Source: Pyxicephalus adspersus (taxonomy: Eukaryota; Chordata; Amphibia; Anura; Pyxicephalidae). From it: a DNA stretch of 64,000 nt. Of this stretch, positions 52,608-62,726 are shown piece by piece. The stretch spans positions 45,587,591-45,651,590 of the forward strand of contig NC_092859.1 in the NCBI RefSeq assembly GCF_032062135.1, written 5' to 3'. A program made the position numbers and the translations under genes. The notes under the pieces were generated by a model. That model saw nothing but the letters and a program-made list of their open reading frames with translations, did no database searches and was not told where the DNA came from. Positions within the stretch are counted from its first letter, which is position 1. Every line of letters starts with the position of its first letter.

Positions 52608-52741
52608 CAGCTCTTTGTGTGTGAGTGAGGAGATGGGAGGGTGAATCACTGAGCCAGGGGGAGGGAAGTGTGTGGCTGCAATGAGCAGATTCATAAGTGC
52701 AGCTTAAAACATTACTGGATGACAAGCCTGCCCTCTTCTGG
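52608..52741 (-). promoter_or_regulatory. Promoter region of variable exon V
   Basis: It has the same block as exons III, IV and VI (GATGGGAGGGTGAATCACTG, AGCCAGGGGGAGG). The minus strand has CCAGAAGAGGGC at 52730-52741, a CTCF-like core in the direction of transcription about 270 bases before the ATG, followed by AGGCTTGTCATC, identical to exon IV. Confidence 0.7.
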
Positions 52742-55700
52742 TTCATTGTGAAAAAAACAGTTAAATGCAATGTAGTTTGAGATCTGTATAGTGCACAATG
52801 TTCCAGTATTTTACATCTGACTTTATGTACACTGTAATAAGTTAAAGCTTTTTTCATAGATTGTTTCATAGACCAAAAGGCTAAGATTTCCTTACCAAAA
52901 TTCCCAAGCATGCCTAATGGTCATAAGGACGACATAGCGAATGCTGATCCTTAAAGGTTTTTCTGTATTGTAGAATAAACAAATGGCTAGAGTAATGCTA
53001 AATAGACAGACTTGGGGTGTATGAAAGGAGAGTGAGAAAAACAGAGAGTGACCACCCAAAATTGCAATTCCAATTTATCTTTTGGTACAAAATGTTATAA
53101 AAATATACTTATTGGTTATGATTTATTTCTTTTGCAGAAGGTAATTGCAGCATGCTATCTAAATACCAAGGTCACACATCTTTATTTATATGTAGAGTAT
53201 AGAAGCACCTTGATTCCCGTTATAAAAATAATTTTGTGTAGAAATACACACTATTTTGCAAGTACATAAATATTTATGATCATGTATACCATATGGACAC
53301 AAACAAGATCAGCATGCTGGATGGTGCACCAGGAAAGCATAAGTACAGTAACATAATTGACAGTGGTTCTTTACAGAATTAAAGAATAATTGCACATTCC
53401 TATCATTTTTGAAGGGACATTCCCCCTCCCAGTATTTACTACACACCTCTGTCCTTGACTTCCATCTCAAAATAAACTGCATTATCATTGGCTATGGTCT
53501 AGCACAGTGTTTACTAGATCTATTGCTCCATGGCTATCATCAGAATTAGAAGCATACTCTCCGCTGAAGTTAAGGGTAATGAAGGCCCATGGCAAGTTGG
53601 TTTACATAAAATTACAAAAATACAGTCTTTTATTTTATATTTTTAAATTCCATTTAAACTTTAAATATATTACTTATGTACCAATAATCTTACCTATGCT
53701 ATTTAAATTATCATGTCACCATTCAAAGAAGAGATAAGTAGGGAAAAGTGGTGGAAGTTATGTCAGAGGCCTCTCCTACTATCATGGACTATCATCTTTA
53801 AAGAACATTCAGAAGTTGTATTGCGTGAACACTTTCAGTTTGAGGTTCATTTAGAAGTTGTTTTGCGTGAACACTTTCAGTTTGAGGTTCATTAGGTCAA
53901 CTGATGGCAAAAATTCAGATATGAATACTGTAGTTTACTTTGCCAACCACTTGGTTGAAAAGATAAAGAACACATGTGGTTCTTTAATGGACACAGCAGA
54001 CAGCCACAGTCCCCTGTGCAAATAAACAATATGTTTACAACTCCTGTTAACTAATATAAATAATGGCTTGTAAACCCATTGTCAAGGTAAACAATCAGCA
54101 TTCCCATTGACTGGTAACTTGACAATCTTTTAGAACTGAACTGAACTATGAAATCTGTTTGAATCTGAACAGCAACACTACTCAGAAGTCTACATACTAT
54201 GTTTTACATTATTTGAATTAAAAGTACTACACATATTTACTATGGCATAACTATTGCGATATCATGTAATAATCAGACTCCCCTCCATAATGATTTGGTC
54301 TATAGGTTCTCTACATTCTGAAATGATTATTTCAGGTTACAAGTAGGAGTATCTTTGCAATACTTTGTATATACTTTAGACAGCATTTATAGTTTTTTTT
54401 CCAACAAAGAACTGTCCTAGCCTCCAAATATTATATTATGAATAAGTTTATAAAATATTAAAATATGCAAAACACTTTTTAAATAAAAGGGATTTTTATC
54501 CATGAAAATCCAATGAATTTTACAGATTTATTATTATATACTACTTTCATTTATGTGACAGGGTGAAGAGATTTGTGCACCAAAACAGTCTGTGATGTTT
54601 AGAGTGAGATCCCCCCAAAAAATTGCACCTTTTAAGTGTGAGTTTCCTGCCTTAGTGATTTTGCTTTGTGTTCCTGATTTAGGAAAGCGGTATCCAAATG
54701 AAAAGAGGGCCATTTATAATGTGCTATTTTTTTCAATTTTTCAATCTACATTAAAAGGCAATGTTCATAAGTAGTGTGATAACATCAGGGAAGACATACA
54801 GTTAGCAGGGACAACCTTTCAGGAAGCTCCATCTTAGAATGCCTTTCCTCTTACCCCAGCATTAGCATTGTATCCCCCTTTAAAACAAGCCTGTATGGAG
54901 GTGACGCACTACTACAGCCATGCCCACTAAGAGGATTCTGGGAATTGTCATACAGCAAAAGTACTCAAATGAATACCTTGTCAGTTACAGCAATAATAGT
55001 CCCCAACACTGGTGTCAGTGGCACCTACTATAACACTGCCCTACAGTAGTGACCTCAGTAGAAGCAATACCCCCCCACCCCACAACCATTTATTGGTGTT
55101 GGTGTTCAGGGGTTACAACCTAACTACGTTTCTGTGCAGTTCTGATGACATCAAGCCAGATCTACACTGCCTCTGTCATCACTCCTCCGACCAGGAAATG
55201 TCAGGTCTCTGGGTTGTTGTGTGTTATAGCTCTCTGCAGCCTGCTGTCACCCCACAATATACAACCCTACTTTCTATAAAGGACTTTTTAATTAATGATC
55301 TGCAAAATAGGGTTCAACAGACCCCATTTAGCCTTTGGGCTGCCAGTTCATCAGCCTTGATGTAAGTTCTTTTTAACCTGTTCACCTAAACAACCAGCCT
55401 CTGCCAAATCAAGCAAGCTATTGGGTGACAATCCCATTAAAGGAGATTGAAATAGTAATGCTTAGCAAATGTTTGTCTACTACATTCATGCAATCTTTAA
55501 ACTTAGTACCAAAAGCTAGTAAATTATCTTTAGATTAGGATTAGCTTGTTGACAAGGCTACACATATAGACATAGCTACTGGATTTCATTGACAAATATC
55601 CTATTCAAATAAAGCAAAGAACTTGCTTTTAGTAAAACTTCCAACATTTTTCTAGCTGTCTGAAGCATATTATTTTAAAAAACTACATCTGAAATAGTAC

Positions 55701-55994
55701 TGAAGTGCCTCATGCCCATAGCAAATAAACTGTTCGTGCAACAAACCTCGAAGCAAAAATACACCTAAAAACAAATTCCTAAGGACATCTACTTCATTAA
55801 ATGTCTCAATTTTACATGCACTAAATAAACTGAAATATGCTATCCAAGAAATTATATAAATTACAAAAAAATGCAGTCATAATAAAAAGGTATCATACAT
55901 GTATCTCCTAAATCAATTATTATAAATGTAGTACTTACAAAATAAGCTTAAAAATTATTGAAAAATAAGTACATTTACTAACATCACCTCTCAC
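52742..55994. other. Gap between variable exons V and VI
   Basis: No gene is seen. It includes a 42-base tandem duplication (53812-53895). The open frame at 55012-55365 has no recognisable domain and lies in a somewhat less AT-rich patch that may be an unidentified repeat. Confidence 0.65.
53812..53895 (+). repeat. Two-copy 42-base tandem repeat
   Basis: The unit GAAGTTGTATTGCGTGAACA followed by CTTTCAGTTTGAGGTTCATT occurs twice, with the second copy starting at 53854. The copies are nearly identical, so the duplication is recent. Confidence 0.85.
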
Positions 55995-57820
55995 CTGAGT
56001 GGGTTCCTTAAGCCAACTGGAGTCTGAAATGTTTTTGGGCTCGCTTAGCATTCCATTAAATTGGGGAATATTATTGGGGTCTACAAAACTGAAATCTGGG
56101 GTTGCTGTTGGAAGAAAGCAAGCTGGATTACAAGGTCCTGTGGGTTCAGGTGGAGCCATCCTCACCTCCATGTATTTTAAAGTCCCATCTGTGTTCAGGT
56201 AAAGTGTTGGTTTATACTGATCCAAATAGGATGTAGAAAGAGGTTTATTGGAGAAACAAGATCCACAGCTACTATCAGAGTTCTTTCTAAGGCACCTAAC
56301 AATTAATATTGTAAAAGTTACAAGAAAGACTAAACTAATTGCTGACAGGGAAATAATAAGATACAAAGTCATGTCTGTTGTGGATTTACCATTTGTAAGA
56401 AAGTCATGAGATTTGGGGCTTTCCTGAGCAATATTCTCCATTATATTTACAATCAGAGTGACTGTAGAGGACAGTGATGGCTCCCCATGATCACTGACTG
56501 TAATGACGTAGCCTGACTGCTTAAAGGTGGAGAGCCCAGATCAGAAGCGATCAGTGTAATAGTATATTGTGAGACTTTCTCCCTGTCCAGATGTCCACTG
56601 GTAACCAGTGTGTAACGATTCGACATGAGCTGGCATTTAAAGGGTAAATCTGGTGAGATTTCCAGTTTGGTTTCACTGTTTTTTCCAGAATCCCTGTCTT
56701 TGACTGTAATAAATCCAACAACAGACCCTACTGGGGCATTTTCAGGGACCTCATTGCTTTGTGGGGTAAAAATAATTTCTGGGACATTATCATTTACATC
56801 TTCTATTTCAACCTGAATGCGGCAGCGTCCCTCATGTTTTGGTGTGCCCTTATCAGTTGCTTTGATGAATAATTCATAACTATTTGCTGTTTCAAAATCC
56901 AAAGGACCTTTAATGAACAGTTCACCAGTGACTGAGTTTATATCAAATAGCTCCTTACCTAAATAAGATGTACGAGGATCCAAGGAATATGTGAATTCAC
57001 TATTTATTCCATCATCAGCATCAGTAGCATTCAGTTTCATTATGACAGATTTCAAGGCAATGTTTTCCCTTACATTGATCTTATAACGTGATTGATTAAA
57101 AATTGGAGGGTTATCATTTAAATCTAATACTGCAATGGTTATCTGAGTGGATCCTGACCGGGGAGGTTCTCCTCCATCAATGGCAGTGAGAACAAGCTTG
57201 TGTTCTGATTTCTCCTCTCTGTCTAGGATTTTTTCCAGTACTAATTCAGCAATAAGTGTATCATCATCCTTTGTTACAGATAATGAAAAGTATGGATTTG
57301 TATTTAATATGTACTGAGTAACACTATTAATTCCTACATCAAAATCCTGGGCAATTTCTAGAGGGAACTGTACTCCAGGTATTGTTACCAGCTCTGTAAT
57401 TTTTATAATTTGATGGGAGTTTGCAAAAAATGGAGAATTATCATTGATATCTAAGACTTCAATATGCAGGCTGAAAGTTTCTAAAGGATTCTCAGCTACA
57501 ACCTCTAATTGCAGCAGGCATCTAGCACTGGATCCACACAAGCTTTCTCTGTCAATCCTCTCGTTCACAGTCAAAGCTCCATTTTTCTGATCAATTATAA
57601 AAAGCTTACTGCTTTTTTCTGATCTCAAATTTAGTCTTCTTCTATTAATATCGCCCAGTTTTAAGCCAAGATCCTGAGCTACATTCCCCACAACAGTACC
57701 TAGATCTGATTCTTCTGCAATAGAATACCGCAGCTGCCCAGAGACCCAGCCCCAGCTATAAAGGAGAAAGAAGAATGCTACTTGCCATTTCCAAGCTTTA
57801 GGAAAGCTTAGGTAGTCCAT
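55995..57820 (-). pseudogene. pcdhg: Pcdh-gamma variable exon VI, with internal deletion of about 613 bases
   Basis: The exon starts MDYLSFPKAWKWQ with a signal peptide ending WGWVSG, then QLRYSIAEESDLGTVVGNVA, and is open through EC1, EC2, EC3 and most of EC4 (linkers DINDN, DLNDN, DVNDN). After SDLGSPPLSSQAT the DNA jumps to the EC6 stretch normally reading VITVSDHGEPSLSS, at 56507/56508, with no shared bases at the junction. Aligned to exon V, about 613 bases (end of EC4, EC5, most of EC6) are absent and the frame shifts. Restoring them gives 813 codons in phase. TM (LYLIISLSAISLVFLVTFTI), stub (LKYMEVRMAPPEPTGPCNPA) and the CAG|GTGAGA donor are intact. EC1-EC4 show no other damage, which argues for a recent event or a mis-join in the near-identical 3' part. 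Confidence 0.85.
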
Positions 57821-57954
57821 ATCTTAAATCCTTACTGTGTGACTGCATAAAAAGCATATCATGTTATAATCCACATGGGTCTGCAGTGTAAATTCTCATC
57901 CTTTTGGTGCAAAATGCCTATTGTTTTGTATTGAAAGCAGCCAGAGGGTTCTCG

Positions 57955-58087
57955 TCAGTGGAGCAGCTCTTCTTTGTGTGCGAGAAAGAAGATGGGAGGG
58001 TGAATCACTGAGCCAGGGGGAGGAGAGTGCAATGTAGAGAAAATCAGCACAAAAATCTGAATGGATGACACGTCTGCCCTCTTATGG
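57955..58087 (-). promoter_or_regulatory. Promoter region of variable exon VI
   Basis: The shared block GATGGGAGGGTGAATCACTG with AGCCAGGGGGAGGAGAG is present. The minus strand has CCATAAGAGGGC at 58076-58087, a one-base variant of the CTCF-like core of exons II, IV and V, in the direction of transcription. Confidence 0.65.
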
Positions 58088-61000
58088 TCATTTCTAATAA
58101 CTTCAAGTCTCTACTTGCTGGAATGTTTAACTACTTAATAAAAACTTGTTTTTAATTTCCCTTTGGAATAAAAGCTGAAATCAAACTAGGATCATAGAAT
58201 TAATTCTAACCATTTATTTACACACCACTATTACTAATCATAAGGTATCAGAAATGACTACTACTAATCTTTTCTGATACCTTAATTTTTTCATTTATGT
58301 CAGAGAAGATTTGTGTTATTCAGAGAAGACATTTATTAATTATCTTGAAATTATGATTGAAAATATGCTGGATAATTGTCCCATTGACAGAATGTAACGT
58401 AAGCTATAAAAATACAATAGGTTTGGTGCCATAATGTTTTATATAGCATCATTATGGTATTTAGGTTTAATGTGACTAAACACACTATTTTCTGCCTCGC
58501 CTGCAAGAAGAGAAAAAAATAATAAAAATTACGGATGATACAAGAGTAGTGAAATCCTTGCTTCCACAGCAGCCTGCCCATAACCTGAGCGAAGGAGAGT
58601 TCTGTCTGTTGCACGTGCAAAGTTTCCTATAAATAAGTAACAAATCACCCAAAAACCCTTTACTGGGGTGAGGAAGGTGTATGGAATCAGCTTTAGGAAG
58701 AGATTTAAATGTAGTGGATGCAGTAGTTTTTTTTCTCATTCATCCCAACATGCTAATTCAACCAAATTTGCCAAATTAACTATAGGATTTTGCACTTTTT
58801 AGATAATTTGTGTAAACTGTAAACTGTCACTTTTTAGTTAGGAATCAGTTCAAGAGGAAATCATATAATATATTCAGGTTTAAAATATATACATAATATA
58901 TGTTAAGCCTTAACATTCAGTACATGTTTATTTTTATTTATTTTTTTATTCATATATTTAACCATACAACCTTTATGAAAGATTTTACCCAATTTAGAAT
59001 GCTTACTTGATTGATACCTCATCTTGATTCTAAGTGCTTAGGCATGGTTAGTGTAGGTTAGTCTATAGGTCATTGGTCCAATAGAAGAACCAGTTACATC
59101 AATATCGGAGTATTTTTATGAGACTTTATGAGATTTATTTGAAGCCATCTGTAAAGACACACCAGTTGAATAAAATTGATTGTACTTAATTAGATTGGAT
59201 TGCCCCATAGCTAATTGTGTCCTGTGTGTGGGCACATTACAATTCATATGTGTGTGTGGTCTGGAGTTGAGGTATCAGAGGGAGTGGTTTGTTTAGAACC
59301 CACATTAATGCTTTCTTTACCCACCTTAAGTTTTTTATAGGGGGTGGGATGTGGAATATCACTGTGCAGTTAATATGATGGCCCACACACAATCCTTTTA
59401 CCACCACTGGGTGCTTTACATCGTTCAATCTTCTATATGTACAAAGGCCAGAACACACACAGACAGCTCATGTATCACTAATGGATGTTTTACACCTTTC
59501 ATTGTTCCATCACTGCAAAATCTAGAACTTACACATTCCTTGTACCATTGTTAGCATGCTAGGTGTTTTACAAATTTCAGTGTTCTACATGTAAATTATA
59601 CAATTCAAAAACATGCAATCTCTGTATAACTACTGTTGGCTGTGCATTGGTTGCTTTACCGAAATTGGAGTTTGCAGTATATATCCTAGAAATAGGAACA
59701 ACCTTGCCAAACCTCTATATAATATTGGACAAAAAAGTACAAATTCCACAATTTTTCCTGATTGATGGAAGGGATATACTAAGTACAGAGTATATTTTTT
59801 CAAATGAACTGCCAATATAATTTTGCAAAGCCTTTTCTTACAAAGTGTACACCATAACCTGCGTATTCTAGAAAGGTTCAGTTATAACAGGTCTGATCGA
59901 AGTCAACATTTTTTAAAATGATAGAAATAGACAAGTTGACACATTACAACTCTAAACAAAAGCATCACACTGTCAGTAGTGTATAGTAGTGTAGAGACCT
60001 GGGACACATTCTGCTGCTATTGTGTGTGTAGTGTAGAATCAGTAGTGGATAGAATGACAGGAGTTTGTAGGGGAATGCTTTGTAGCCTAACTGTACAGGA
60101 ATGCTGGCCAAAAATGTGCTCTGTTTCAACAGGCTTACTTCCTATTACTATCAACTTGATTCTATTCTTAGTCTACTGATTTCTTAATGAGATTATATAA
60201 GGTTCCATGGTTCAGTGACTGTTTTTCTCTAGCTACACATGCCTAGCACTGACTACTGTTTATCCAATTATTTCTCAATTACACTATATATGCCAGGTTC
60301 AGGATCAGATTGTGTTCACACTACTAATTCCCAATGGCTCTTGCCTGACCCAAGATACTGTTAGAAATAAAATAGGAACTAATTTTGTATCAGCTTTTCT
60401 GTCTAGTTTATGATGGGGAAGTGTCCTTACTGCTGTACTGACAGGTACCACACCCTAGAACAATCTATGACATAATTCTATTTTTGTCTTATTCTTCAAT
60501 ATTGGCATCCCTGACTGATTATATCATGATTATCTTGTTTCTACAGAATTAAACCTGATTAGGTATTATCAACAGCTTTTGTTCCGTGTTCATTTTATGT
60601 CCTGGGGTTGCAATGATCAGTCCCAATGAAAACGTCATTAGTAATTATTCCATCATTATCATTTTGCTTCTATGTTTTTTAATTCTACTGTTCTATTACA
60701 CAAAGTTTAAAATGGATTTGACTTACTACACATGACATTTTGCAACATAAAAACCTAACGCTGTGAAAAGTTAGTAAAATTTGGCACAAAACCATAGGTC
60801 CCAAGTACATCAATCATGTAGGATACAATAGAATTTTATACATTTACACATTAAAATGATTTCAAACCATATATAAGCAGAATACGTTTGTATAACCCCT
60901 ATATATATATGGAACAAGAGCAAATTGCATCATGGCCAGTTTAAAAGTTCTACATATTACAATTTAGATTCTGCTTCCATCATAAAGTTATACCATAACA

Positions 61001-61561
61001 AGCAACTGCATTCTTTACATATCACATGATATCAAAATAGAATGAGAAATCAAGTAGATGAAAATTAAAATGCTTTGCTAAATAATAAGTGTATGTCAGG
61101 AAAAAACATATTTTCTCTGCAATACAAGCAGTTTTGCCATTTGTTTCTTTATAAAAGCACTACAAGTACAGAAAAATGTACTGATCCTACCAGAAAAAGG
61201 CAAGTCTGTAATGAGCTTACAGCGTTGCCACTGCTACACTAAAATGTCAAATAGTGGTGCCAGACCTGCATACATTCTTCTTCCAGAAGTGAAAAGAATA
61301 GGGCAATACAGTTTTGATTGCATAGCAGTGCGGGCAATGCTGTCAGCTCACACTTGGATGATAAAAGCTCATATTAGAAGAATTATTATACTATTTTCTG
61401 TATTTAAACAAAACACGGTGAAAATGTTGCACTGGCATGCACTAGCTGGATTCAGAAGCAGAACTATACTTGTTGCAATAAAAGCTATAAAAGCTAAATG
61501 TTCAAAATTCAAAAACTTAAATAAAATGTCATACAAAAATATATTTTAACTGGTGTCTCAC
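58088..61561. other. Gap between variable exons VI and VII
   Basis: I see no gene, RNA or clear mobile element here. Open frames are short and AT-driven; the one at 61211-61549 ends just downstream of the exon VII donor and has no recognisable domain. Confidence 0.65.
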
Positions 61562-62726
61562 CTGATTTAGATCATTAAACCCCCTTGGTTCATTGACAAG
61601 TGTAGCATCACTGATCATTTCACCTAACTGAGGAATATTTAAAGGTTTAGTCAGTGTAGATCCGGTAATATCTGCAGTGGGAGGGAAACAAACTGGATAA
61701 CACTGTCCAGATGGTTCTGGTGGAGCCATCCTCACCTCCATGTATTTTAAAGTCCCGTCAGTGTTCAAGTAAAGTGTTGGTTTATACTGATCCAAATATG
61801 ATTTAGATTTGCTGGGAAAGCAAGAAGCACAATTGCTTTCATAGTTATTTTTAAGGCATCTGACCAGTAATATAGTGAATGTAACAAGAAACACTATGCT
61901 GATTGCTGCTAAGGAAATGATGAGATATAAGGTCATGTCTGTCGTAGATTTCGAATTGGTGAGAAAATCATGAGACTTGGGGCTTTCCTGAGCAATATTC
62001 TCCATTATATTTACAATCAGAGTGACTGTAGAGGACAGTGATGGCTCCCCATGGAGAGCCCAGATCAGAAGCGATCAGTGTAATAGTATATTGTGAGACT
62101 TTCTCCCTGTCCAGATGTCCACTGGTGACCAGTGTGTAACGGTTTGACATGGTCTGGCATTTAAAGGGCAATTCTGCTGGTAATTTCAAGTTTATTTCCC
62201 CATTTTTACCAAAATCCCTGTCTCTGACTGTGATAAACCCAACAACAGTCCCCAATGGGGCATTTTCAGGAACCTTATTATTTTTAGAAGTAAATATAAT
62301 TTCTGGTGCATTATCATTCATATCTTGTACTTCAATATGAACAACACAACGTCCTTCTAGTGTGGGAGATCCTTTATCTACAGCTTTTACAAACAATTCA
62401 TAGGATGTTACAACTTCAAAATCTATAGCCCCCTTAATATCTATTTCCCCAGTGATTTCATTTAAATTAAATATTTCCTTTGCTGAATCCACTGTATGGT
62501 CATCAAATGAATATAATATTTCACTGTTTGCACCCTCATCCAGGTCTGTAGCATTTAGTTTTATGACAATTGTTTTCAGAGGTGAATTTTCTATTAGCTC
62601 TACCTTATAGCTTCCCTGATCAAACACTGGTGCATTGTCATTTATATCTAACACAATAATAATAATCTGAGTGGATCCTGATCGGGGAGGTTCTCCTCCA
62701 TCAATGGCAGTGAGAATAAGCTTGTG
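61562..62726 (-). pseudogene. pcdhg: Variable exon VII, 3' remnant: EC2 end to EC4 joined to EC6-TM-stub
   Basis: This is the 3' half of a fused unit. It begins abruptly inside EC2 (KLILTAIDGGEPPRSGSTQI), with no signal peptide or EC1. It runs through EC3 and EC4 with linkers DINDN and DMNDN to ASDLGSP, then jumps at 62052-62054 to the end of EC6 (HGEPSLSS). About 650 bases are absent relative to exon V, with 2-3 shared bases at the junction and a frameshift. EC6 end, TM (LYLIISLAAISIVFLVTFTI), stub (LKYMEVRMAPPEPSGQCYPV) and the CAG|GTGAGA donor follow normally. Its EC2-EC4 closely resembles the adjoining remnant but is not identical (for example DHTVDSAKEIFNLNEITGEI against DHTLNSAKKIFDLNEITGEI), so it derives from a sister exon rather than an exact duplicate. 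Confidence 0.85.

Noticed and set aside
55012..55365. 117-codon open frame in the gap between exons V and VI
   Set aside because: No domain, no start or splice context, and local composition suggests an unidentified repeat.
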